From NCBI GenBank assembly GCA_949316495.1, contig OX439008.1:3706501-3770500 (forward strand): 64,000 nucleotides of DNA, in the 5' to 3' direction. This stretch comes from Amphiduros pacificus. Its lineage: Eukaryota; Annelida; Polychaeta; Phyllodocida; Hesionidae. Each line of letters starts with the position of its first letter. Positions within the stretch are counted from its first letter, which is position 1. Made by a program: the position numbers and the translations under genes. The notes below the pieces were generated by a model. It searched no databases, was not told where the DNA came from, and worked only from the letters and a program-made list of their open reading frames with translations. Positions 1 through 11,637 of this stretch are shown piece after piece.

Positions 1-178
1 TGTAAAGACATTCAACAATCTTTACAACATTGTTTATGAACTATTATGTGCAATTTGATATATTTGGTAAAATACAACATATTTAAGCATTGTAAATAAG
101 TAAATGGTATTTACAAAATTGTTTATTAGCTGAAAGATCTTCATTGGTCTTTACAATGGAAAAATAATACATGTTTAT

Positions 179-706
179 TTATGTAAATCTTATTTTTCGG
201 GCAGTGCAACTTCTCTGTTTTCTTCTCTGCTTTTGAATAAGGTCCTGGTAATTTGCAATACAGTGTTCGTCCATATCAGGAGTAAATGTCAGTTTGCAAG
301 TAACAACAGTATTGTTGTGACAGGTGTAATAACATCCAATGAATGACAACGTTGCAATTGGTTTTGTGACCAGGGACATGAATCCATAGTTTGGATGTCT
401 CAATTCCTGTAGTTTGTCATTTGTCAAAGCGGCTTGAATTGTCTCTATTGTTTTTTGATAAGCATAACAGTTCACCAGCTTTTCACATACTTGTAAAACC
501 AGTATGAATCGTTTGGGACATTCTTTTATTACCCACACCTCATAGGTACCACATTTGATGGAATCTAATCTTTGTGGCTTTTCTGAAAGGGCCAATTTAT
601 ATTTCTGACATCTAATGTGCATGTCCTCATTCTTCCTCTTGTTCTCTTCTAACTCTAAAATAGACTGGTATATCCTTTCAGTACGCCTCTCTATTTGTGC
701 TTCCAT
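179..706 (-). CDS. Unrecognised ORF, C-terminal-type segment of repeated ORF family (copy 1)
   Basis: Open frame of 175 codons. The first ~50 residues are charged and coiled-coil-like (ERRTERIYQSILELEENKRK). They are followed by a domain with a GTYEVWVIKECPKRFILVLQV stretch. The same pattern (GTYNVIKRCAKRFVLLLDVY) recurs in the ORF at 4034-4369, so this is one segment of a gene family present twice here. It lies just downstream of the longer ORF at 755-1840 on the same strand. I do not recognise the domain. It may belong to a mobile or virus-like element and is treated as a possible fossil; whether it is intact is not resolved. Confidence 0.5.
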   Translation of the reverse strand: MEAQIERRTERIYQSILELEENKRKNEDMHIRCQKYKLALSEKPQRLDSIKCGTYEVWVIKECPKRFILVLQVCEKLVNCYAYQKTIETIQAALTNDKLQELRHPNYGFMSLVTKPIATLSFIGCYYTCHNNTVVTCKLTFTPDMDEHCIANYQDLIQKQRRKQRSCTARKIRFT

Positions 707-754
707 TTCTTCTTTACTACCAGGAATTGGTAGTCCACAACAATTGAGATTAGT

Positions 755-1840
755 TCAACTGGTGGTTTTGATGCACAATTGGCACCTGTGTGCGCTAATA
801 CTGGAAAGCAGTATGTGTGGGACAAGCCCTGCTTTGCTGGCAAGATCTTCATTGTATTTTTCAGCTTTTCCCATGTCTTTGATACAACTTGGCCTAGAAT
901 GTGTGAATATGCCCCCTCTCGATACCAATCGTGTTTTCAACAGAGCAGTGCATCCATATTTCTTCAGCCAAAAATATCTCTTTGCTTTTAGACACATAAC
1001 CGATTTTTCATCCTTTTCACTAATTTCAATTTTGTCAATAGGAATGCCATCTCCAAGTTGTAGAATTTTCATGCACCAATTTTCATTGATATCCCAGTTG
1101 TTAATTTCCAATCCACTTATATTACCTGTCACTTCATTGTAGGAATAGACAAGTATTTCTTTATTTCGCATTTTGTCACCAACAACTAAGGTATGTTTAA
1201 GTGAGTCGCAATATGCTGCCCATGTCTTGGCATGTGGAGTGCTATACACAGATGTGTCTGGTATGTAGCCTATAAGCTTGGCCAATTTCCTCCTTATCTC
1301 GTCATCTGTAGGAATTGTTGCTTGTCTGTCTTCTTTGGGTGCTCCATCTAAAATGTAGAAGGTAACTTCTGCCCTGGTCAAACCTCTCTCTGTGGATGCA
1401 TCCCTTACCTGTGATAGACGAGTGTCTTGCTGTATAGCCCAATTTCTCCAGTGCTGTCCCACATTGCTTCTCACAGATTTGCTTTCCAGCGTTTGCACCA
1501 TTTTATTGTACAACTTTGCTCTTGTAAAAATTTCACCAACCTTCTCAACAAAGTTCAGACAGTTGCTTCCAACCTTGTGCTCATTATCAAGAATCGTTCT
1601 GGGTTGGCGATCGTCTGATCCTCTCAATTTAAATCCACTTGTGCTGCACAAATCCTCAATGAGATCAGCCCGGTTGAAACTGCCAGCCAAATCAATTGTT
1701 ACATCTATGTCCTGAAGAAATGTTCCTTTGCTGCCATGAGATCCAGATCTAAGATAGTTTAAAACATCTCTAAATGGTACATCGGCACAAGACACTTTAA
1801 ATTCTTGCCAGTAGTATCTGGTATAAGGCGTGTCTTGCAT
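755..1840 (-). CDS. Unrecognised 361-codon ORF, possibly Rep-like (copy 1)
   Basis: The longest ORF of the left end. It shares ordered blocks with the ORF at 4598-5524: DVTIDLAGSFNR (residues ~46-57), QPRTILDNEHK, KLYNKMVQ (~109-116), NVGQHW, and DASTERGLTRAEVTFY (ending ~162). The order of an acidic beta strand, then a Y-x-K box, then T-R-x-E loosely recalls rolling-circle Rep/relaxase-type initiators. That is a weak inference; I see no clear HUH motif. The conservation between two diverged copies shows the family was under protein-level selection at some time. No capsid, integrase or polymerase ORF is seen beside it. Confidence 0.55.
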   Translation of the reverse strand: MQDTPYTRYYWQEFKVSCADVPFRDVLNYLRSGSHGSKGTFLQDIDVTIDLAGSFNRADLIEDLCSTSGFKLRGSDDRQPRTILDNEHKVGSNCLNFVEKVGEIFTRAKLYNKMVQTLESKSVRSNVGQHWRNWAIQQDTRLSQVRDASTERGLTRAEVTFYILDGAPKEDRQATIPTDDEIRRKLAKLIGYIPDTSVYSTPHAKTWAAYCDSLKHTLVVGDKMRNKEILVYSYNEVTGNISGLEINNWDINENWCMKILQLGDGIPIDKIEISEKDEKSVMCLKAKRYFWLKKYGCTALLKTRLVSRGGIFTHSRPSCIKDMGKAEKYNEDLASKAGLVPHILLSSISAHRCQLCIKTTS

Positions 1841-1850
1841 TGTATCCCTG

Positions 1851-2216
1851 TCATATATGTGTGCCAGCAGCCAGTTCTTTGGCCGGAGGTGTTAGTGCCA
1901 CTGCCTTGGCTGTTATGCTGGTTATCCCTGCTGCATTGAGTTTGTCTCTAATATTCTTTACAGCGCCACCAACATACAAATATTTTCTTTCTTCTGCATT
2001 GACATGGTATTCTGAGACAATGTCTTGGAGTAAAAAGTTGTCAATAAATATATCAGAGCAACTTTGGAATTCAATGCCATCTTTCTTCCCATATTTGTTA
2101 TAATTCATTTCGCCCGTCAGATTCAATGCATTAAATTTTGTAACTCTTTCAATAACATATGACTTTTTTGTGCTTCTTCCCATGAAATCTGACTTTGCCA
2201 CAATTTTCTCCATCAT
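1851..2216 (-). CDS. Unrecognised ORF, N-terminal-type segment (copy 1)
   Basis: Open frame of 121 codons immediately upstream of the 755-1840 ORF on the same strand, in another frame. It contains no motif I can name. Position and orientation suggest it belongs to the same transcription unit. No counterpart was seen 5' of copy 2 at 5525, so copy 2 may be shorter at this end. Confidence 0.35.
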   Translation of the reverse strand: MMEKIVAKSDFMGRSTKKSYVIERVTKFNALNLTGEMNYNKYGKKDGIEFQSCSDIFIDNFLLQDIVSEYHVNAEERKYLYVGGAVKNIRDKLNAAGITSITAKAVALTPPAKELAAGTHI

Positions 2217-3512
2217 TAGTCCTACTAAGACTACAGACTGTTAGTACCTAGAATAAAAAAAAGAATAGTTGTGCAACACGTTTTTCATAATGTGTGGTGA
2301 TCTGCCTTGGGGTCAGAGAAAAGAAGCAAGCAGAAAATCGAGTTGAGGTGGGGCATATCAGTGGATCTCATATCTAGAATTTAGATAGAAAAGCAAGCTC
2401 TCTTGAATATGCTCTGTAGACAAAGACATGACAAAGCACCAATACTATTCTGTTTTAAATTTTACTTGTCAATGTTTATGCTGGTGTCATGTTGCACGAT
2501 GAAGATAATGATCTTTCTGTACTGTCTCGAAATGATGTAAGGAAAGACTCCATGTCCTCCAGTTCAAAGTACAGTTGTTTGTAGAATTCAGCTCTATGTA
2601 CCTTGGTTTGCACTGGGTCATGAAAATGGTCCTTGACAGCCTTCCTCCAAAATGAAGAAGCATTGACACCATCATTTAAAGAGCAGCATGTCTATGATAG
2701 CTGTAGAGCATCCCTTGGTGTAAGTTGTGAAAGGATTGTGTCCAATACTTCTGCAGGCATATCTGTCAATGTGTATGGCATGATTATCACAGAACAGGCT
2801 TGTTTCACTCTTTAGTAGTTTGAAAGCTAATGCTAAATTGCTTTTTTAAAGAAAACTAAACAAAGAATGAAACAATTCTATTTGTTGTACCCGATCATGT
2901 TCAATTTAATATGTGAAATATAAAAAAAATATTTCAAGTGTTTTGCAGGTGAAATCTCAACTTTATGTTTTTTAATTTAAAGCCCTTTTTAGAAGTTTCC
3001 AGTCATGTTTATCTACAATGTCTGTATAAGAGCGTGGGCCCGACATCCATTAATAAGATGTGATTTTTGTCAATGTAACATTACTTAATTATCTTTGGGT
3101 ACTAGTATGGGCCCGACAATGGTTATTTTGGGCCCGTTATGCAAAATTATACTCCAAATGTGTTTTCCTGGAGCACATCTTCAGACATTTGTGATGAGGT
3201 ATGTGCGAACTAACCCTTCCAATTAACCAATAACCCAAAATTGTGATTAGTGTGGGCCCGACATAGTTTGTTTTTTCTGGAGAATTTTTTTTAAAGAACA
3301 TAATACTTCTCATCTTGGTATATTACAATAAATGTGAATGAAAAATGTGAAAATACTGTCTCTATCTAGTTTTCTTAGTCACAAAGTCACAAAACAAATC
3401 TTTTTAATGTATATCTTTTTATTTCTTTTCCTACACAATATTCATATATTGTCAGACAATTTTATACAATGCTGCCTGGTGTCAGTAACCTTGTGATTTT
3501 GGCCCTTTTGAC
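2217..3512. other. Spacer between the two ORF-family copies, with repeated GGGCCCG motifs
   Basis: AT-rich spacer with no convincing gene. It carries four copies of TGGGCCCG at 3035, 3108, 3129 and 3253, three of them extended to TGGGCCCGACA. They stand out against the AT-rich background within about 230 bp. A short open stretch at 2487-2675 is not supported as a gene. Confidence 0.45.
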
Positions 3513-3824
3513 TCAATAGACAACATTTTCATCAGTTCTAATGAGATCACGTTTCTTTCCTTTGTGCTCTACTGTTGCAATATCTTTCACTTTAACCTTT
3601 TCCTCTCTCCCTACCATTGGAAGCATTGGCACTTGTTCAAATGTCAGAAGTTTTGCCCAGTCATCTTTGTTTGCAATTTTACATATAGCATATCGATTGT
3701 GAGAGCTGACATCTGTTCTGATCTTCCCTATCTTGATCTTGCAGTCCTTTGTCAAAGCACACTCATTTTGTTTCATGTATCTGCCAGCCTGGTACATGGT
3801 TCTATTGTCCAACTGAATTACCAA
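3513..3824 (-). CDS. Unrecognised small lysine-rich ORF linked to copy 2
   Basis: Open frame of 103 codons, basic, with no known motif. It lies downstream of and on the same strand as the copy-2 segments. The equivalent region for copy 1 would fall off the left edge of the window, so its membership in the repeated unit cannot be tested here. Confidence 0.3.
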   Translation of the reverse strand: MVIQLDNRTMYQAGRYMKQNECALTKDCKIKIGKIRTDVSSHNRYAICKIANKDDWAKLLTFEQVPMLPMVGREEKVKVKDIATVEHKGKKRDLIRTDENVVY

Positions 3825-4033
3825 TCAGTTTTTGTTTCTGTACAACATATGACATTTAGCAAGTACCATGTATACTGTAGCATGGCAAAATTGCTAGATT
3901 GGGTAACAACTGATAATGTCCAATGTCTTGTGGATTCATTGTGGGAACAAGGTCTATATTGTCTGTTCTTGGAGTTTTGAGATTGTGATTAAAAGGCTCC
4001 AGTTCTTTTTCTATGTTATTCTCTTATGATCCA

Positions 4034-4369
4034 CTATGCACTTCTGGTGAAAAGGCAATGTGACAGTGAACCAAAACATGTTTTGCTTGTGTACATGAAT
4101 TGTATATCAATTGTTAATTCTGCTATTGGTTCATTTAGAATACAAAGAAAATCAAATTGGTCATGTGTCAGTTGATTTAATTTGTCAGAGGCATGTGTAT
4201 CCAATGTTACTGCAATTTCTCTTGTCACATCATGGGTTGGAAAACATGGCTTGTATTGTCCATACACATCAAGCAACAGAACAAATCGTTTTGCACATCT
4301 TTTGATAACATTATAAGTTCCTAATGGGATCTTGTGGAGTCTTTCCTTTGGCTCATTCCTTTGACTCAT
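4034..4369 (-). CDS. Unrecognised ORF, C-terminal-type segment (copy 2)
   Basis: Open frame of 111 codons. Its GTYNVIKRCAKRFVLLLDVY block and later residues match the 179-706 ORF. Function unknown. It is the second copy of the same domain, on the same strand and in the same relative place. Confidence 0.45.
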   Translation of the reverse strand: MSQRNEPKERLHKIPLGTYNVIKRCAKRFVLLLDVYGQYKPCFPTHDVTREIAVTLDTHASDKLNQLTHDQFDFLCILNEPIAELTIDIQFMYTSKTCFGSLSHCLFTRSA

Positions 4370-4377
4370 AAACTAAT

Positions 4378-4659
4378 TCACTTTAAGTGAATTAGTTTAT
4401 CATATATTTCCTCTCTCTTCAATTGACGGCTTAACATGTCTGCTAATGACTGTCTCAGTCTGGCTTCGTGGCTTTGCCTCTTTTCAAAATTAGTTGCTTC
4501 TTCCATTTGGATCTCAATGGCACCCATGTGCTCAAAATCTATAGCAGACTTAGATGTTCCACTTGCTTTTGTCCAGGCTAATACTGGAGTGCAATTTTCA
4601 TTTGCGTAAAATCGAGATTTCTTGACCAAGTGTTCGTTGTGCATCCTTCTCTCCTGCAT
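4378..4659 (-). CDS. Unrecognised coiled-coil-like segment (copy 2)
   Basis: Open frame of 93 codons, rich in Glu, Arg, Lys and Gln (NFEKRQSHEARLRQSLADML), likely helical. It lies between the Rep-like ORF at 4598-5524 and the C-terminal-type ORF at 4034-4369. In copy 1 a similar charged helix leads directly into the C-terminal domain. Confidence 0.35.
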   Translation of the reverse strand: MQERRMHNEHLVKKSRFYANENCTPVLAWTKASGTSKSAIDFEHMGAIEIQMEEATNFEKRQSHEARLRQSLADMLSRQLKREEIYDKLIHLK

Positions 4660-5524
4660 GTCTATTATACTCTTCGTGTTTGAGTAGGCATATATCCCTC
4701 CATTTCCTTACCAACCAAGTGGCCAGTACAGATTCATTTCCAGATTTTGGAGTTTTGAAATACCTATTTTCTATCACATCAATTGGGAGTTTTTGGCCCA
4801 AAGTCAAACTGCTCATACACCAATTGGAATTGTTTTCCCAATCATCCACAAAATATCCACTGATGCCTCTTGTCACTTCATTGTAGGCATACACCATCAA
4901 TGCTCTGTTTATGTCCTTATCTACAACAATCAGACTATGTGTCATTTCCTCACAGAAAACTTTCCATGTGCCTGCATATGGGGTGCCGTAGACCAAACTG
5001 TCTGGCACATAAGATATCAGACGAGTAAGTGTGCCTGTGATTTCCTCGATGGTAGGTATCTTTGTTGGCTTAGTTTGTGCAGGAATGCCATCACAACAGT
5101 AAAATGTAACTTCTGCTCTTGTCAATCCTCGTTCTGTGGACGCATCTCTGGCTTGGCCAAGATTGCTGTCTTTTTGCTCTGCCCAACCTTTCCAATGCTG
5201 CCCAACATTATCTCTGACTCCTTTGCATTCCAACATCTGGACCAATTTGTTATAAAATTTTGATCTGGTAGAATGGCTTCCCACATCCTCCGTGAATGTG
5301 AGACAATTTATGCCAATCTTATATTCATTGTTTAGAATGGTCCTTGGTTGTTGCTCATCCGAACCTGCCATTCTAAATCTTCTAGTTTGTATCATATGTT
5401 GCACCACCTCCATTCTATTAAAGCTCCCAGACAAATCTATCGTAAAGTCTACATCTTTCAAGATGAAGTCTTTTGTATGACTCAGAATGAAGATAGGACT
5501 TAACTTTGATATATCTAAGGCCAC
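4598..5524 (-). CDS. Unrecognised 308-codon ORF, possibly Rep-like (copy 2)
   Basis: Paralogue of the ORF at 755-1840, with the same ordered blocks: DFTIDLSGSFNR (~26-37), QPRTILNNEYKIG, KFYNKLVQMLE (from ~89), NVGQHWKGWAEQ and DASTERGLTRAEVTFY (ending ~142). The two copies differ at many residues between these blocks, so the duplication is old. Its role is unknown; a replication-initiator relationship is only a guess from motif order. Confidence 0.55.
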   Translation of the reverse strand: MALDISKLSPIFILSHTKDFILKDVDFTIDLSGSFNRMEVVQHMIQTRRFRMAGSDEQQPRTILNNEYKIGINCLTFTEDVGSHSTRSKFYNKLVQMLECKGVRDNVGQHWKGWAEQKDSNLGQARDASTERGLTRAEVTFYCCDGIPAQTKPTKIPTIEEITGTLTRLISYVPDSLVYGTPYAGTWKVFCEEMTHSLIVVDKDINRALMVYAYNEVTRGISGYFVDDWENNSNWCMSSLTLGQKLPIDVIENRYFKTPKSGNESVLATWLVRKWRDICLLKHEEYNRHAGEKDAQRTLGQEISILRK

Positions 5525-5689
5525 TGCCTATGTCACTCTGTTGAGCCATATGTGAACCACCCAGGCCCAACTAGACCCAGAATAAACCAGGTCCAGCATG
5601 GAAGCCACATGCTGGTCTGTCCAGTTATTTCATGGCGTCAGGTATTGGAATTTAAGTGTCAGAGGCTGAAACTAGTTCAAAGACACCAG

Positions 5690-5915
5690 TCATGAACTTT
5701 CTTTAGACATTAGAGCCTCTGAACATCACATCTGGGAATGTGTACAGAGAGTGGAAAGAATGGTATGACCAGTTTCAACTCTACTATCATCTGGGATGAT
5801 CTTTAGCAGAGTAAGAGGAAAAGGTTCAAGTTGGAGCCATGGTTTCTATGATGGGACCACAGTGTGTTAGACTATTCAAGAGACTAGATTCTGAAGGCAA
5901 AAAGTAATGAAAAAA
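5690..5915 (+). mobile_element. Ty3/Gypsy-like gag remnant (fossil)
   Basis: A short stretch reads as a gag-type matrix/capsid start (EWKEWYDQFQLYYHLG, then KVQVGAMVSMMG), the pattern seen at the N-terminal side of many Ty3/Gypsy Gag proteins. No LTR, protease, RT or integrase is visible nearby. It is broken and isolated, and looks like an old fragment. Confidence 0.35.
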
Positions 5916-6242
5916 TAAGTATCTCTGTAGATACATATGCAGGGAAGTTAGTCATAAACTGATCAAGAATGGTAGCTGAGGACCGGTAGCTGAGTTTGGA
6001 TCTGCATTTAGATCACCAGTCATTACATTTTATGACATCAGGCTTGGTTGGTTTATTTATGTGAAAGATAATCTCATGATCAAAAGAGCCATAATGGACA
6101 ACTAATTGGGTAAACGTATCATAGAACTCAGAGTAGTAGATGTATCTATTCTCACATGAAGGCTCAGGTTTGAAAATGGTAACACAGGTAATTTATTTTA
6201 CCCTTGATTAATAATAATATTGATGATGATGATAATGATGAT

Positions 6243-6960
<718 letters not shown>

Positions 6961-7424
6961 TTTGTAAATAGTAAAGCATGAACAAACAGTAACAAAGACA
7001 TGATTATGAGATATGCAATTTTATTTACAATATTAGGATGCTGAAAACGGGAGCCGGCCAAGAATGTCAATATTGAGGATTTAATTAATTCATCTGATAT
7101 TCAGGATTCCCACTGGTCACTGAAATCTCAAAAAGGTGGAAAAGTTCCTTAGATGTAATCCTTTTAATCGGAATTTACAATAGGCTTTGTGACCCTTGCC
7201 TCCAGAGCTGATTCCAGGCAGCAAAAATGTTAATTGACAATTAGGTCATTTGGGGAAGCTACGGATAGTGTAGTTCCTAATAAAGTAGTATTGTACATTT
7301 CTTAAAGAAAATAAAACTAAAATTTATGAAAATTCGTGAAATTGTCGCAAGACATTGGGTCGAGGGGTGAAATCAGCCTTCTTCGGAATCGGTGCCCCGT
7401 TGATGTTGATGGTGGTGGATAGAT
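6961..7424. other. No gene seen
   Basis: AT-rich flank between the LINE fragment and the MITE at 7425. Nothing recognisable. Confidence 0.4.
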
Positions 7425-7745
7425 GGGGCCCCCATAGGGTTTTAGGATTATTGGATTTTTGGCCTAAAAAAGAGGGATTATTGGATTTTTGGGGTGAAAT
7501 ATCTGGGATTTTTGGATTTTGAGGAAAGTGTTTAGTAATTTAGAAAGTGTTATGTAATTCATTGCCAAATAAATTTGTACTAAATGTAAACATATTTTAG
7601 GATTTTTTGTTTTATACTTTTGGATTTTTAGATTTGAGGGGAAAAATATTTAAGGATTTTTGGCTACAAAAGATAAGGATTTTTGGATTTTTAGGTAAAA
7701 AAAGGGGGATTATTGGGTTTTTCATACCCCCCCTATGGGGGCCCC
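7425..7745. mobile_element. 321-bp MITE with GGGGCCCCCATAGGG inverted ends
   Basis: The terminal inverted repeat GGGGCCCCCATAGGG at 7425 is matched by its complement ending at 7745. The element is bounded by the direct repeat ATAGAT (7419-7424 and 7746-7751). The interior is T/G-rich with many GGATTTTTGG-type repeats and has no coding capacity. Superfamily not assigned. Confidence 0.75.
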
Positions 7746-8514
7746 ATAGATGTGCTACCGTGCCACCAAGTATGCTCATAGTCAGTCTCTGCTAAAATGG
7801 TTTAAGTACATTTAATCATCCAAGATTTATGAGTGACTAATTTCTTTAATGATGACAAAAATCTGAATATGTTGGCATCAATAGTATAAAATATTGGGAT
7901 GAGCAAACAGAGTGTATGTATGGTAAATATGAGAGGCAAAACCCAGCACAATAGTCTGATAACCTCATAATATAACAACACAGTTGGATTTATAACTCTG
8001 CATAAATAGGGCAGTATGGTAGTGTACAGTTACAGTACGCAACTGCAGTGTTTAAGGTAGCAAGAGTCCCTAAGGTCGCCATGGCAACAAAAACCAACCA
8101 ATCACTGCCATGATCAGATAGGGGATATGTCACTAGGAGTGCATGTGTGCAATATCTAAGCTAAATATCAAACCGTTCTGGCTGCATCATGCACATAAGT
8201 AATTTACCACGGTCAGGTTCATTTGAAGGCTTGATATTGATAATGTCCGTGAAGCTCGTCCCACATTCACTTTCGTCCCATATTCGTCCCACATTCGTCC
8301 CACATTCGTCCCACATTCGTCCCATATTCGGTTTGTCAATTTTTGGCCCGTATACCCATCAGACTATAACAGGAAGGTCAAGATCTTTCTAGGGGGACCC
8401 CTTGAAAGGTCAGAGGCCTTTAAAAAGGTCAGGGCCCTTTTACCCTGACAAACATATAAAATAAAAGCGCGAAAAGAAAGAGAAGACTAAAGTGACGAGG
8501 TGCCGATTTTCGCC

Positions 8515-11500
8515 GTTAAATTCCCCCCTTTTTTCAATTGGAATATTAAGCTAGGGGGGTCTATGATTTTTTTTAACCAAAACCATTTTGGTGCGAGACC
8601 GGTTTTGATATGCTAGAGACCCGTAAATCGGAGAAAACCTGGAATTTTACCCATTTTTTTGTGTTTGGGTACCCGGATGTCGATTTTCGCCGTTAAATTC
8701 CCCCCTTTTTTCAATTGGAATATTAAGCTAGGGGGGTCTATGATTTTTCTGAACCAAAACCATTTTGGTGCGAGACCGGTTTTAATATGCTAGAGACCCG
8801 TAAATCGGAGAAAACTTGGAATTTTACCCATTTTTTTGTGTTTGGATACCCGGATGCCGATTTTTGCCGTTAAATTCCCCCCTTTTTTCAATTGGAATAT
8901 TAAGCTAGGGGGGTCTATGATTTTTCTGAACCAAAACCATTTTGGTGCGAGACCGGTTTTAATATGCTAGAGACCCGTAAATCGGAGAAAACTTGGAATT
9001 TTACCCATTTTTTTGTGTTTGGATACCCGGATGCCGATTTTTGCCGTTAAATTCCCCCCTTTTTTCAATTGGAATATTAAGCTAGGGGGGTCTATGATTT
9101 TTCTGAACCAAAACCATTTTGGTGCGAGACCGGTTTTAATATGCTAGAGACCCGTAAATCGGGGAAAAACGGTGCACTTCATAAAAAAAATTTATGTTCA
9201 AGTACCTGGATGCCGATTTTCGCCGTTAAATTCCCCCCTTTTTTCAATTGGAATATTAAGCTAGAGAGGTCTATGATTTTTTTTAACCAAAACCATTTTG
9301 GTGCGAGACCGGTTTTGATATGCTAGAGACCCGTAAATCGGAGAAAACTTGGAATTTTACCCATTTGTTTGTGTTTGGGTACCCGGATGCCGATTTTCGC
9401 CGTTAAATTCCCCCCTTTTTTCAATTGGAATATTAAGCTAGGGGGTCTATGATTTTTCTGAACCAAAACCATTTTGGTGCGAGACCGGTTTTAATATGCT
9501 AGAGACCCGTAAATCGGAGAAAACTTGGAATTTTACCCATTTTTTTGTGTTTGGATACCCGGATGCCGATTTTCGCCGTTAAATTCCCCCCTTTTTTCAA
9601 TTGGAATATTAAGCTAGGGGGGTCTATGATTTTTCTGAACCAAAACCATTTTGGTGCGAGACCGGTTTTAATATGCTAGAGACCCGTAAATCGGGGAAAA
9701 ACGGTGCACTTCATAAAAAAAATTTATGTTCAAGTACCTGGATGCCGATTTTCGCCGTTAAATTCCCCCCTTTTTTCAATTGGAATATTAAGCTAGAGAG
9801 GTCTATGATTTTTTTTAACCAAAACCATTTTGGTGCGAGACCGGTTTTGATATGCTAGAGACCCGTAAATCGGAGAAAACCTGGAATTTTACCCATTTGT
9901 TTGTGTTTGGGTACCCGGATGCCGATTTTCGCCGTTAAATTCCCCCCTTTTTTCAATTGGAATATTAAGCTAGGGGGTCTATGATTTTTCTAAACCAAAA
10001 CCATTTTGGTGCGAGACCGGTTTTAATATGCTAGAGACCCGTAAATCGGAGAAAACTTGGAATTTTACCCATTTTTTTGTGTTTGGATACCCGGATGCCG
10101 ATTTTCGCCGTTAAATTCCCCCCTTTTTTCAATTGGAATATTAAGCTAGGGGGGTCTATGATTTTTCTGAACCAAAACCATTTTGGTGCGAGACCGGTTT
10201 TAATATGCTAGAGACCCGTAAATCGGGGAAAAACGGTGTACTTCATAAAAAAAATTTATGTTCAAGTACCTGGATGCCGATTTTCGCCGTTAAATTCCCC
10301 CCTTTTTTCAATTGGAATATTAAGCTAGGGGGGTCTATGATTTTTTTTAACCAAAACCATTTTGGTGCGAGACCGGTTTTGATATGCTAGAGACCCGTAA
10401 ATCGGAGAAAACCTGGAATTTTACCCATTTTTTTATGTTTGGGTACCCGGATGCCGATTTTCGCCGTTAAATTCCCCCCTTTTTTCAATTGGAATATTAA
10501 GCTAGGGGGGTCTATGATTTTTTGAACCAAAACCATTTTGGTGCGAGACCGGTTTTAATATGCTAGAGACCCGTAAATCAGAGAAAACTTGGAATTTTAC
10601 TCATTTTTTTGTGTTTGGGTACCCGGATGCCGATTTTTGCCGTTAAATTCCCCCTTTTTTTCAATTGGAATATTAAGCTAGGGGGGTCTATGATTTTTTT
10701 TAACCAAAACCATTTTGGTGCGAGACCGGTTTTGATATGCTAGAGACCCGTAAATCGGAGAAAACCTGGAATTTTACCCATTTTTTTGTGTTTGGGTACC
10801 CGGATGCCGATTTTAGCCGTTAAATTCCCCCCTTTTTTCAATTGGAATATTAGGCTAGGGGGGTCTATGATTTTTCTGAACCAAAACCATTTTGGTGCGA
10901 GACCGGTTTTGATATGCTAGAGACCCGTAAATCGGAGAAAACTTGGAATTTTACCCATTTTTTTGTGTTTGGATACCCAGATGCCGATTTTCGCCGTTAA
11001 ATTCCCCCTTTTTTTCAATTGGAATATTAAGCTAGGGGGGTCTATGATTTTTCTGAACCAAAACCATTTTGGTGCGAGACCGGTTTTGATATGCTAGAGA
11101 CCCGTAAATCGGAGAAAACCTGGAATTTTACCCATTTTTTTGTGTTTGGGTACCCAGATGCCGATTTTCGCCATTAAATTCCCCCCTTTTTTCAATTGGA
11201 ATATTAAGCTAGGGGGGTCTATGATTTTTCTGAACCAAAACCATTTTGGTGCCAGACCGGTTTTAATATGCTAGAGACCCGTAAATCGGAGAAAACTTGG
11301 AATTTTACCCATTTTTTTGTGTTTGGGTACCCGGATGCCGATTTTCGCCGTTAAATTCCCCCCTATTTTCAATTGGAATATTAAGCTAGGGGGGTCTATG
11401 ATTTTTCTGAACCAAAACCATTTTGGTGCGAGACCGGTTTTAATATGCTAGAGACCCGTAAATCGCGGAAAAACGGTGCACTTCATAAAAAAAATTTATG

Positions 11501-11637
11501 TTCAAGTACCTGGATGCCGATTTTCGCCGTTAAATTCCCCCCTTTTTTCAATTGGAATATTAAGCTAGGGGGGTCTATGATATTTCTGAACCAAAACCAT
11601 TTTGGTGCGAGACCGGTTTTGATTTGCTAGAGACCCG
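8515..11637 (+). repeat. ~177-bp satellite, direct arm
   Basis: About 17-18 monomers, each with TTCAATTGGAATATTAAGCT, a GGTCTATGATTTTT block, and CCAAAACCATTTTGG, which is itself a 6-bp stem hairpin. Monomers carrying the variant AAAAACGGTGCACTTCAT recur at 9157, 9689, 10221 and 11461. The first three intervals are 532 bp, i.e. a three-monomer higher-order repeat. Confidence 0.9.

Noticed and set aside
615-1142. 175-codon plus-strand ORF
   Set aside because: Shadow of the conserved minus-strand ORF family at 179-1840.
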